From Helicobacter_F equorum (GTDB lineage Bacteria > Campylobacterota > Campylobacteria > Campylobacterales > Helicobacteraceae), in assembly GCF_042649585.1 (NCBI RefSeq), contig NZ_JBHRZM010000005.1, forward strand, positions 62,001-126,000: a stretch of 64,000 bases of DNA. Reading direction: 5' to 3'. The notes below the pieces were generated by a model. It made no database searches. It saw nothing but the letters and a program-made list of their open reading frames with translations, and was not told the origin of the DNA. The translations under genes were made by a program, and so were the position numbers. Numbering within the stretch: the first letter of the stretch is position 1; each line of letters starts with the position of its first letter. This document shows positions 55,995-64,000 of the stretch, piece by piece.

Positions 55995-56040
55995 GCTTCT
56001 TGTTATGTCATATATGTTAAAACTTTAAATATTTTAACAT

Positions 56041-56073
56041 AATAAAGTTTAGTCTTTTATACTAAACTTTATT
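56041..56073. terminator. Stem-loop terminator between rpoD and groES
   Basis: AATAAAGTTTAGT and its reverse complement flank a 7-base loop (CTTTTAT): a perfect 13-bp stem 46 bp after the rpoD stop, followed by an AT-rich tract. It is likely to end rpoD transcription before the groESL promoter. Confidence 0.75.
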
Positions 56074-56093
56074 TATTCATTTACTATAAAATA

Positions 56094-56122
56094 TTGACTT
56101 ATTTAATAAAATCTATTAAAAT
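56094..56122 (+). promoter_or_regulatory. groESL sigma-70 promoter
   Basis: TTGACT (56094-56099), 17-base spacer, TAAAAT (56117-56122). A near-consensus -35 with optimal spacing is unusual for this window. It is followed at once by the CIRCE-like operator. Confidence 0.6.
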
Positions 56123-56123
56123 T

Positions 56124-56150
56124 ATCGCACTTAAGTTTTTTAAGTGCTAA
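56124..56150 (+). promoter_or_regulatory. CIRCE-like HrcA operator of groESL
   Basis: ATCGCACTT - 9 bases - AAGTGCTAA, the 9-9-9 layout of CIRCE (consensus TTAGCACTC N9 GAGTGCTAA). The site covers the transcription start of the groESL promoter, so HrcA bound there would block it. In H. pylori groESL is under HrcA with HspR; hrcA is not in the window. Confidence 0.65.
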
Positions 56151-56178
56151 TTATTTACATTACTCACAAGGAGAAATT

Positions 56179-56454
56179 ATGAAATTCACACCGCTTGGAG
56201 AGAGAGTTCTCATACAGAGATTAGAAGAAGATACTAAAACAAGCTCAGGCATTATTATCCCAGACAATGCCAAAGAAAAGCCTCTTATGGGAAAAATTAA
56301 AGCTTTGGGTGAAAAAGTCACTAAAGAATGTCCAGCACTCAAAAAAGATCAAGTTGTTATGTTTGAGAAATACAAAGGTAGCGAAGTCAAACTAGACAAT
56401 GAAGAATACATCGTGCTAGAAGTTGAAGATATTCTAGGTATTATTGAAAAATAA
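56179..56454 (+). CDS. groES: Co-chaperonin GroES
   Basis: Lid of the GroEL chaperonin. 91 residues with KFTPLGERVLIQRLE and the mobile loop around KTSSGIIIPDNAKEKP; no His-rich C-terminal tail as in H. pylori HspA. CAAGGAGAAATT precedes the ATG. Operon with groEL. Confidence 0.97.
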   Translation: MKFTPLGERVLIQRLEEDTKTSSGIIIPDNAKEKPLMGKIKALGEKVTKECPALKKDQVVMFEKYKGSEVKLDNEEYIVLEVEDILGIIEK

Positions 56455-56488
56455 TTTTACAACATAAATTTACATTAAGGAGTTTATC

Positions 56489-58123
56489 ATGGCAAACAAA
56501 GAAATTCACTTTGCAGATTCTGCAAGAAACAAGCTTTATGAAGGCATTAAACAATTAAGCGATGCAGTAAAAGTGACTATGGGACCAAAAGGGCGTAATG
56601 TTCTTATTCAAAAATCTTATGGTGCACCAGCTATCACAAAAGATGGTGTGTCTGTAGCAAAAGAAGTAGAACTTGCTGATCCAATTGCTAATATGGGTGC
56701 ACAGCTCGTTAAAGAAGTTGCAAGCAAAACTGCTGATGCAGCAGGTGATGGCACAACAACTGCAACCGTTTTAGCACATAGTATTTTTAAAGAAGGCTTA
56801 CGTAATATTACTGCAGGTGCAAATCCTGTTGAGGTAAAACGCGGTATGGATAAGGCTAGTGAAGCAATTATCGAAGAGCTTAAAAAAGGAAGCAAAAAAG
56901 TTGGCGGTAAAGATGAAATCGCACAAGTAGCAACTATTTCGGCAAATTCTGATGATAAGATTGGTAGTCTTATTGCTGAGGCTATGGAAAAAGTAGGTAA
57001 AGATGGCGTGATCACCGTTGAAGAAGCTAAAGGTATTAATGATGAACTTAATGTGGTTGAAGGTATGCAATTTGACAGAGGATACCTTTCTGCATATTTT
57101 GTAACTAATACTGATAAAATGATTGCACAGCTTGAAAACGCGTATGTGCTTTTGACAGACAAAAAAATCTCAAATATGAAAGAGATTTTGCCTTTGCTTG
57201 AAGCTACCATGCAAAGTGGTAAGCCACTTCTTATCATTGCTGAGGATATTGAAGGTGAAGCACTTACAACATTAGTTGTAAATAAACTTCGTGGTGTGCT
57301 TAATGTCTCTGCAGTGAAAGCACCGGGCTTTGGCGATAGAAGAAAAGCAATGCTTCAAGATATTGCAATTCTTACAGGTGGACAAGTTATCAGTGAAGAG
57401 CTTGGTAAAACACTTGAAGCAGCCAGCTTGCAAGATTTGGGACAAGCAGCACGCATTGTGATTGACAAAGACAATACAACCATCGTAGATGGTAAGGGTA
57501 AAGCTCAAGCTGTTAAAGAAAGAATTGCACAAATTAAAACAGAGATTGAGAATACTACAAGTGATTATGATAGAGAAAAACTTCAAGAACGCCTTGCTAA
57601 ACTTAGTGGCGGTGTGGCAGTGATCAAAGTTGGTGCAGCTACAGAAGTAGAGATGAAAGAGAAAAAAGATCGTGTAGATGATGCACTTTCTGCGACAAAA
57701 GCAGCGGTTGATGAAGGTATTGTTATCGGTGGTGGTGCAGCACTTATCCATGCAGCGCAAAAAGTTAAACTCAAATTTGAGGGTGATGAGGCAATTGGTT
57801 ATGACATCATCAAACGTGCTATCAAAGCACCTTTGGCGCAGATTGCAGCAAATGCTGGATTTGATAGTGGTGTGGTTGTTAATGAAGTGCAAAATGCTAA
57901 AGAAACAATAGGCTTTAATGCTAGCAAAGGCGAATATGTAGATATGTTTAAGGCAGGTATCATCGACCCACTTAAGGTAACTCGTATTGCTTTACAAAAC
58001 GCAGTATCTGTTTCTAGCTTGTTGCTTACTACAGAAGCGACAATTAATGAGATTAAAGAAGATAAACCAGCTCCAGCGATGCCAGATATGGGCGGTATGG
58101 GTGGAATGGGCGGTATGATGTAA
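56489..58123 (+). CDS. groL: Chaperonin GroEL
   Basis: ATP-driven folding chaperonin of 544 residues with GPKGRNVLIQ, GDGTTTATVLA and the C-terminal GGMGGMGGMM tail. AAGGAGTTTATC precedes the ATG, 34 bp after groES. Ends in a stem-loop. Confidence 0.98.
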   Translation: MANKEIHFADSARNKLYEGIKQLSDAVKVTMGPKGRNVLIQKSYGAPAITKDGVSVAKEVELADPIANMGAQLVKEVASKTADAAGDGTTTATVLAHSIFKEGLRNITAGANPVEVKRGMDKASEAIIEELKKGSKKVGGKDEIAQVATISANSDDKIGSLIAEAMEKVGKDGVITVEEAKGINDELNVVEGMQFDRGYLSAYFVTNTDKMIAQLENAYVLLTDKKISNMKEILPLLEATMQSGKPLLIIAEDIEGEALTTLVVNKLRGVLNVSAVKAPGFGDRRKAMLQDIAILTGGQVISEELGKTLEAASLQDLGQAARIVIDKDNTTIVDGKGKAQAVKERIAQIKTEIENTTSDYDREKLQERLAKLSGGVAVIKVGAATEVEMKEKKDRVDDALSATKAAVDEGIVIGGGAALIHAAQKVKLKFEGDEAIGYDIIKRAIKAPLAQIAANAGFDSGVVVNEVQNAKETIGFNASKGEYVDMFKAGIIDPLKVTRIALQNAVSVSSLLLTTEATINEIKEDKPAPAMPDMGGMGGMGGMM

Positions 58124-58145
58124 TTTTGTCTAATATTCTATCCAT

Positions 58146-58174
58146 AGAATACCTAGCTATATGTTAGGTATTCT
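58146..58174. terminator. groESL terminator
   Basis: AGAATACCTA - 9-base loop - TAGGTATTCT, a perfect 10-bp stem starting 22 bp after the groEL stop, followed by a pyrimidine-rich tract. No other gene lies in the 238 bp up to alaS. Confidence 0.75.
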
Positions 58175-58321
58175 GTCTTCTTTACTCCTGCATATATGAA
58201 ATTTTGTATTATTCATCTCTTGTTTGTAGCTTTTGTTTTGGATTGATAGAGATTGTGAATCTTAGGATTCTAAGGCAAGAGAGGGTTTTTTGGAATAATA
58301 GAAAATTTTATGTTTTTAAGA

Positions 58322-58327
58322 TACAAT
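58322..58327 (+). promoter_or_regulatory. alaS -10 box (TACAAT)
   Basis: TTTAAGATACAATGC about 35 bases before the alaS ATG, in an AT-rich zone. Confidence 0.45.
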
Positions 58328-58361
58328 GCTAAAAAAGTGCTTTAGATAAGGATTGATAGAA

Positions 58362-61040
58362 ATGGATGTGCGTGCTGCATTTTTAGATTTTTTTCAACAA
58401 AAAGGGCATAAGATTTATGATTCTATGTCGCTTGTGCCAAATGATGCGACATTGCTTTTTACAAATGCGGGTATGGTGCAGTTTAAAGATATTTTTACAG
58501 GTAGGCTTCCGCGTCCGCAAATCCCCCGCGCTACTAGTTCACAGATCTGTATGCGGGCAGGTGGCAAACATAATGACTTAGAAAATGTTGGTTATACTGC
58601 GCGTCATCATACGCTTTTTGAGATGTTAGGAAATTTTAGTTTTGGAGATTATTTCAAACAAGATGCCATAGCTTATGCGTGGGAATTGCTTACTAAAGTT
58701 TTAGGCTTTGATGAAAAAGTGCTTTATGTGAGTGTGCATGAAAGTGATGATGAGGCATTTAAGATTTGGAGTAATTATATAGACCCTAGCAAAATAATGC
58801 GTATGGGTGATAAAGACAATTTCTGGCAAATGGGTGATGTAGGTCCTTGTGGTCCTTGTAGTGAAATTTATGTTGATCAAGGTAGTGAATTTTTTCACTC
58901 AAGTGAGGATTTTTTTGGTGGCGAGGGTGATAGATTCTTAGAAATATGGAATCTTGTTTTTATGCAATATGAGCGTGATGAAAGCGGGGTATTAAAACTC
59001 TTGCCAAGCCCAAGTATCGATACAGGTATGGGATTGGAGCGTGTGATTGCACTCAAAGAAGGTAAGATAAATAATTTTGACACTTCACTTTTTACACCGC
59101 TTATGCGATGTATTGAGAATTTAACACAACAAGAATATATTAGTGATGATGTCTTGCTGAGGGATTCCTATACGCAAGAGCAACGAGAGCATATCAAAGC
59201 TCGTATCTCAAGTTTTCGTGTTATCGCTGATCATGCGCGTAGCGTGGCATTTTTACTTGCTCAAGGCGTGCATTTTGACAAAGAGGGTCGTGGCTATGTA
59301 TTGCGCAGAATCTTACGCCGAGCAGTTCGACATGGATACCTACTTGGACTTAAAGAAGCATTTTTATACAAGGCAATAGAAGTATTAGCACAATCTATGC
59401 AAAGCACTTACCCATGTCTTTTGGAGCGAAAAGATATAATTACCAAGCAGTGTAAAAGCGAAGAAGAGCGATTTTTAGAAACTATTGATGCAGGTATGGA
59501 GCTTTTTAATAAAGAATTATATACAATGGGTATAGCCTCGCAAAATACACATAGTAAGCATGAGATTCATACGCAAAAAAATAGAAAATTTAGTGGCGAA
59601 GTGGCTTTTAGATTGTATGACACCTATGGATTCCCACTTGATCTTACACAAGATATGTTGCGCGATAGAGGTATAGAAGTAGATATGCAAGATTTTGATT
59701 CTTGTATGCAAGCCCAAAAACAACGCTCTAAGACTAGTTGGAAAGGTAGTGGAGATAGTGTGCAAGAAGGTGATTTTAAAGAGATTCTTAGTGCGTTTGG
59801 TGAAAATACGTTTGTAGGTTATGATACAGATTGCATGCAGACAAAAATTTTGGCATTATTGGATTCTACATTTAAGCGTACACAATCTCTCCAAGCAGGA
59901 GCAGATGGCTATGTGTTTTTACATACTACGCCACTATATCCAGAATCTGGTGGTCCTGTGGGTGATAAGGGTGTGCTTTTGGACTCGCAAGGACAAGTGT
60001 GTGCTTCTGTGAGTGATACTAAAAAATATTTTGGACTTATTATTTCTCAAGTACATACAAACAAAGCACTTACTCAAGATCAAGAGGTAGTAGCCCAAGT
60101 GGATACTTCGCGCAGTGAAATAGCCAAACACCATTCCGCAACGCATCTTTTGCACCTGTCTTTGCGCAAGATTTTAGGTGAGCATGTTACGCAGGCTGGT
60201 AGTTTGGTTGAGGCACATCGTTTGCGTTTTGACTTTAGCCATACCAAACCTCTTAGTCAAGAGGAGCTTGAATATATAGAATCTGATGTGAATGCACAAA
60301 TATGCACTGCAAATACACAAGTATGTGAGACTATGCCACTAGAGGTGGCAAAAGCAAAGGGTGCTATGGCACTTTTTGGTGAGAAGTATGCGGATAATGT
60401 GCGAGTGGTAAGCTTTGGAGATTCTGTTGAGTTATGCGGAGGGATACATGTATCAAATACCGCCCAAATTGGGGGTTTTTATATCACCAAAGAAAGTGGC
60501 GTGAGTAGCGGTGTGCGACGCATAGAAGCTGTGTGTGGGCATGCTGCTTATGAATGGGGCAAAAAGGCATTAGACACGCTTAAAAATGCCAAAGATGCGC
60601 TTAAAGTCCAAGATGTGTTAGTAGGAATTAGCAAGCTTCAAGCCCAACTAAAAGAACTTAAGCAAATTTCATCACATAGTGCAATAAGCAAAGAGTTTGC
60701 GTATGAGCAAATACAAGGATGTCATTTTGTGGTTACAAAGCTTGAAAATATTCAGAGTGCACAAGCAAAGGCATATATCGATGAGGTAAAAAATAAATAC
60801 CAAAGTGTAGCGATTTTGCTTATCGTAGAAAATGAGGGCAAGGTTTTTATTGCCGCAGGGGTAAAAAATGCACCACTAAAGGCGGGATCGTGGGTTAAGG
60901 AGGTTGCACAGATTTTAGGTGGTAATGGCGGTGGGCGCGATGACTTTGCTACTGCTGGTGGCAAGGATGTGGCACATATTGATAGGGCTTTAGAGCGTGC
61001 GCGTGAGTTTGCACTAGAGTACCTTAGAGAGGGCAATTAG
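58362..61040 (+). CDS. alaS: Alanyl-tRNA synthetase
   Basis: Class II synthetase for tRNA-Ala with editing. The ATG at 58362 gives 892 residues; an upstream in-frame TTG is less likely because AAGGA lies nine bases before this ATG. N-terminal MVQFKDIFTG, GMGLERV and RRILRRAVRHGYLLG motifs, the editing HSATHLLH and CGGIHVSNTAQIG zinc site and the C-terminal GGNGGGRDDFATAGG. Next gene bamD after 27 bp. Confidence 0.96.
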   Translation: MDVRAAFLDFFQQKGHKIYDSMSLVPNDATLLFTNAGMVQFKDIFTGRLPRPQIPRATSSQICMRAGGKHNDLENVGYTARHHTLFEMLGNFSFGDYFKQDAIAYAWELLTKVLGFDEKVLYVSVHESDDEAFKIWSNYIDPSKIMRMGDKDNFWQMGDVGPCGPCSEIYVDQGSEFFHSSEDFFGGEGDRFLEIWNLVFMQYERDESGVLKLLPSPSIDTGMGLERVIALKEGKINNFDTSLFTPLMRCIENLTQQEYISDDVLLRDSYTQEQREHIKARISSFRVIADHARSVAFLLAQGVHFDKEGRGYVLRRILRRAVRHGYLLGLKEAFLYKAIEVLAQSMQSTYPCLLERKDIITKQCKSEEERFLETIDAGMELFNKELYTMGIASQNTHSKHEIHTQKNRKFSGEVAFRLYDTYGFPLDLTQDMLRDRGIEVDMQDFDSCMQAQKQRSKTSWKGSGDSVQEGDFKEILSAFGENTFVGYDTDCMQTKILALLDSTFKRTQSLQAGADGYVFLHTTPLYPESGGPVGDKGVLLDSQGQVCASVSDTKKYFGLIISQVHTNKALTQDQEVVAQVDTSRSEIAKHHSATHLLHLSLRKILGEHVTQAGSLVEAHRLRFDFSHTKPLSQEELEYIESDVNAQICTANTQVCETMPLEVAKAKGAMALFGEKYADNVRVVSFGDSVELCGGIHVSNTAQIGGFYITKESGVSSGVRRIEAVCGHAAYEWGKKALDTLKNAKDALKVQDVLVGISKLQAQLKELKQISSHSAISKEFAYEQIQGCHFVVTKLENIQSAQAKAYIDEVKNKYQSVAILLIVENEGKVFIAAGVKNAPLKAGSWVKEVAQILGGNGGGRDDFATAGGKDVAHIDRALERAREFALEYLREGN

Positions 61041-61067
61041 CTAAGAGTTTCGCAAAAAGAGGAGAAT

Positions 61068-61709
61068 ATGCGTAAGATTCTATACATCGGATTTGTGAGT
61101 GTGTGGGCGTTGTATTTTAGTGCTTGTTCACAAAAAGAACTAGAATATAACAAACCAGCGATGTATTGGTATCAAAACATACTCAAAGAAATCAATTTTG
61201 GGAATCTTGAGGGTGCGGATTCTAATTTTTCTTCTTTGCAATCTGAGCATATTAATTCACCTCTTGTGCCTGAAGCTATGTTAATCCTTGCACAGGCTCA
61301 TATGGATAGAGAAGAATATTTGTTAGCAACTTTTTATGTTGATGAGTATGAGAAGCGTTATTCTACTATCGGTGATCAAGATTATTTGGGATATCTCAAA
61401 ATTCTTGCAAATTATTATGGATTTAAAAATTATGCTAAAGACCAAGAGTTTATGTATCGTTCTATTAGTGAAATAGAAACATATTTAGAAACTTTTCCAA
61501 ATAGTCGATACGCACCATTTGTTGAGTATGTGTTTATTAAATTTAAGCTTGGTGAAAATGATTTGAATACAGCAATTGCTAATGTCTATAAGCGTAAAGG
61601 CAAGGAGCAGGCGCAAGAAGATTATCTCTCAAGAAATCAAGATATCATCGAGGGACTTAAAATTAAATCCTCATATATTCCTTGGTATGTGCGGATTTTT
61701 AACTGGTAA
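61068..61709 (+). CDS. bamD: Outer-membrane assembly lipoprotein BamD
   Basis: Lipoprotein partner of BamA for barrel insertion. The signal peptide ends in the lipobox YFSAC (Cys20), followed by tetratricopeptide-like helices (AMLILAQAHMDREEYLLATFYVDEYEK...). 213 residues. AGAGGAGAATATG precedes the start. Placed before lon, as in H. pylori. Confidence 0.88.
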   Translation: MRKILYIGFVSVWALYFSACSQKELEYNKPAMYWYQNILKEINFGNLEGADSNFSSLQSEHINSPLVPEAMLILAQAHMDREEYLLATFYVDEYEKRYSTIGDQDYLGYLKILANYYGFKNYAKDQEFMYRSISEIETYLETFPNSRYAPFVEYVFIKFKLGENDLNTAIANVYKRKGKEQAQEDYLSRNQDIIEGLKIKSSYIPWYVRIFNW

Positions 61710-61735
61710 TAAAATTTAATAAGAGGTTTACAATA

Positions 61736-64000
61736 ATGCATAATGATGATACTTTAGAATTTCCGATGACCTTACCCTTGCTTGTGCAAGATGATCTTTT
61801 TATTTATCCATTTATGATTTTACCTATTTTTGTGAGCGATGAGGAAAACATATGTGCCATTGATAAAGCTATGGAGAGTAAAGATATGGAGCAAAAGCGT
61901 ATTTTTGTCTCTGTGGCTAAAGAAGATGGAGGATTTTATGATGTGGGTGTGATGGGGCATATTATGCGAAAGACTGCTATTCCCGATGGACGCATAAAAA
62001 TCCTCTTTCAAGGTCTTTATAAATGCAAAGTGCTTGGTGTAACACAAGGGGAGCTATTAGAAGTTCATATAGATCGCATAGAATCTAAGCCCTATGAGGA
62101 AAACACTGCAAATGCTTTGTTGGAGATTTTGCGTGAAAAAGTCAAGATTTTGGCAAACTTGGCGCAACATTTTCCACCAGATTTACTTAAAGCCCTTGAT
62201 GAAAACTATGATCCTAATCGCATTGTTGATCTTGTGGCTTCCGGGATTCGATTAAAAAAAGATGTCGCTTACACGCTTTTTGCCAAAGATGATGTGTTGG
62301 AGCGTTTAGAGCTTATTATTGAATGTGTAATGGAGGAGATTCAAGCTCAAAAAATGCAAAAAGAGATCAAATCCAAAGTGCATAATAAAATGGAGCAAAT
62401 CAATAAGGAGTATTTTCTCAAAGAGCAGCTAAAGCTTATACAAAAAGAGCTAGGCGAGAATCCAAAAGATGAAGAAATAGAGCGCTATAGCCAAAAACTA
62501 GAATTTTTACGCCCATATATGCACGAAGATGCATACAAAGAGATAAAAAAGCAAATTACTCGTCTTTCTCGTATGCATCAAGATAGCGCTGATGCAAATT
62601 TATTGCAAAACTATGTAGAATGGTGCCTAGAGATTCCTTTTGGGAAATTTGCTCCCACTAAGATTGCTATCAAAAATCTTGCCAAGCAGTTAGATTCTGA
62701 TCACTATGCATTACAAAAGCCTAAAGAAAGGATTGTGGAATATTTTGCAGTGCGAGAGCTTGCTACTAGGCGTAAGCAAGATAGTAAAGATTCTAAGGGT
62801 ACCATTTTATGCTTTTTTGGACCTCCAGGTGTGGGAAAAACAAGCCTTGCAAATTCTATCGCTAAGGCTGCAAAACGCTCTCTTGTGCGCATCGCGTTAG
62901 GTGGTATGGAGGATGTCAATGAATTACGCGGACATAGACGCACGTATATAGGTGCTATGCCCGGACGAATTACACAAGGTTTGATAGAAGCTAAAGAATT
63001 AAACCCTGTGATTGTATTAGATGAGATTGATAAAGTGGGCAAAAGTTACAGAGGCGATCTATCTAGCGTGCTTTTAGAGATTCTAGATCCAGAGCAAAAT
63101 GTAGCATTTAGAGATTATTATACAAATTTTGATCTTGATCTTTCGCAAGTTATTTTTATTGCTACAGCTAATGATATAGGTATGATTCCCCCACCTTTGC
63201 GCGATAGAATGGAATTTATTGAAATTTCTAGTTACACACCACAAGAAAAATTTGAGATTGCGCGTAAGTATTTAATCCCCCAAGAGATTAAAAAACATGC
63301 CCTTAAATCTACAGAAATTTCTCTTAACATAGGAGCACTTAAAGAACTTATAGAAAAATATACAAGAGAAGCAGGTGTGCGGAATTTACGACGACAAATC
63401 GCCACGATAATGCGTAAGGTGGCTAAAGAGATTCTAAGCAAAGAAGAGGACACAAAGATTCTCATCACACAAAAAGATCTTCCTACATATCTCCATAAAA
63501 AGGTATTTGAGATCTCTAGTGCTGAGAAAAAAAATCAAATAGGTGTTACCAGTGGCTTGGCTTGGACAAGCGTTGGAGGCGATGTTTTAAAAATTGAGGC
63601 AATTAAGATTAAGGGTAAGGGAGAATTAACACTTACCGGTAGCCTTGGTGATGTAATGAAAGAATCTGCCAAAATTGCGCATTCTGTGGTAAAGACACTT
63701 TTTGATTCTAAATTTTTGTGCAATGCACAACACAAACAAGACGCACAGATTTATAACAGCTATGATATACACTTGCATATTCCAGAGGGTGCGACACCAA
63801 AAGATGGACCTAGTGCGGGAATTACAATGGCTTGCACGATTGCAAGTATCTTGTCTGATAGATGCGTAGATGGCAGTGTTGCTATGACAGGAGAACTAAC
63901 TTTAGGTGGCAATGTTTTATCTATAGGCGGACTTAAGGAAAAATTGATTGCTGCACATAAGGCAGGCATTAAAAAAGCACTTATTCCTATGAAAAATTAT
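61736..64000 (+). CDS. lon: ATP-dependent protease Lon, 3' end outside window
   Basis: Serine protease of protein quality control. 755 codons are in the window; the C-terminal end is missing. N-terminal LON domain, long coiled coil, AAA+ module (GPPGVGKTSLA, VIVLDEIDKVG), and the protease domain with catalytic Ser in KDGPSAGITMA and the following GGLKEKLIAAHKAG Lys region. ATG at 61736 after AGAGGTTTACAATA, 26 bp after bamD. Confidence 0.95.
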   Translation, partial: MHNDDTLEFPMTLPLLVQDDLFIYPFMILPIFVSDEENICAIDKAMESKDMEQKRIFVSVAKEDGGFYDVGVMGHIMRKTAIPDGRIKILFQGLYKCKVLGVTQGELLEVHIDRIESKPYEENTANALLEILREKVKILANLAQHFPPDLLKALDENYDPNRIVDLVASGIRLKKDVAYTLFAKDDVLERLELIIECVMEEIQAQKMQKEIKSKVHNKMEQINKEYFLKEQLKLIQKELGENPKDEEIERYSQKLEFLRPYMHEDAYKEIKKQITRLSRMHQDSADANLLQNYVEWCLEIPFGKFAPTKIAIKNLAKQLDSDHYALQKPKERIVEYFAVRELATRRKQDSKDSKGTILCFFGPPGVGKTSLANSIAKAAKRSLVRIALGGMEDVNELRGHRRTYIGAMPGRITQGLIEAKELNPVIVLDEIDKVGKSYRGDLSSVLLEILDPEQNVAFRDYYTNFDLDLSQVIFIATANDIGMIPPPLRDRMEFIEISSYTPQEKFEIARKYLIPQEIKKHALKSTEISLNIGALKELIEKYTREAGVRNLRRQIATIMRKVAKEILSKEEDTKILITQKDLPTYLHKKVFEISSAEKKNQIGVTSGLAWTSVGGDVLKIEAIKIKGKGELTLTGSLGDVMKESAKIAHSVVKTLFDSKFLCNAQHKQDAQIYNSYDIHLHIPEGATPKDGPSAGITMACTIASILSDRCVDGSVAMTGELTLGGNVLSIGGLKEKLIAAHKAGIKKALIPMKNY

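Noticed and set aside
56617..57892. Two 206-codon frames opposite groEL
   Set aside because: Antisense to a perfectly conserved groEL and of odd composition; shadows.
1..64000. CRISPR arrays, insertion sequences, tRNA or rRNA genes, prophage
   Set aside because: I looked for direct-repeat/spacer patterns, transposase motifs and conserved RNA sequences and saw none.

Overview
The window comes from a Helicobacter, most likely an enterohepatic species. The DNA is AT-rich, start sites are preceded by AAGGAG-type ribosome-binding sites, and many neighbour pairs match Helicobacter gene order as I remember it (slt-galU-small membrane protein-murA; ksgA-rnj-kpsF/kdsD; bamD-lon). The presence of hisF argues against H. 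pylori, which lacks histidine synthesis. The window spans the chromosome origin: ruvC | dnaA - dnaN - gyrB - polA - rpoD - groES - groEL - alaS - bamD - lon. A 70-base run of N lies over the 5' end of dnaA. No rRNA, tRNA, insertion sequence or CRISPR array was seen.

Layout. 1-7.8 kb (minus strand): catalase (cut by the window edge), a GT61 glycosyltransferase switched off by a G11 tract, a membrane metallophosphoesterase, dnaQ, metG, a small Cys-rich protein and fbp. 7.9-13.0 kb (plus): ileS followed by a Bat-like von Willebrand A cluster. 13.0-15.1 kb (minus): an m5U RNA methyltransferase and fliP. 15.2-17.7 kb (plus): glmU, thiS, a small outer-membrane barrel and a tetrahaem cytochrome. 17.7-28.2 kb (minus): an envelope, cell-shape and tRNA-modification block (a large putative glycosyltransferase behind mreBC, clpX, lpxA, fabZ, queH, a 37-residue membrane protein, rlmN, a nucleoside-phosphorylase-like gene, hisF). 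28.4-32.5 kb (plus): ksgA, rnj, kdsD and a small coiled-coil protein. 32.6-33.3 kb: a decayed gene. 33.3-34.8 kb (minus): a LysE-type exporter and a DUF455 protein. 34.9-45.8 kb (plus): a second G11-interrupted gene (methyltransferase), rhodanese, yggT, slt, galU, murA, a His-rich outer-membrane protein, dnaG, a PP-loop enzyme, a YciI protein and a periplasmic protein. 45.8-64 kb: the origin region and housekeeping genes.

The most notable points are two probable phase-variable surface-modification genes, each interrupted by an 11-G tract and each needing the same length change to restore its frame; a bipartite-looking origin, with an 11-bp-phased array of DnaA-box-like sites before dnaA and a boxes-plus-(CTA)5 module, matching the DnaA-trio idea, between dnaA and dnaN; an outer-membrane protein with a natural run of six histidines at its mature N-terminus; a CIRCE-type operator on the groESL promoter; a PerR/Fur-like palindrome at katA; and a pseudogene carrying a perfect 20-bp tandem duplication. 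I found no clearly new multi-gene system. The phase-variable pair and the His-rich protein are the best leads.
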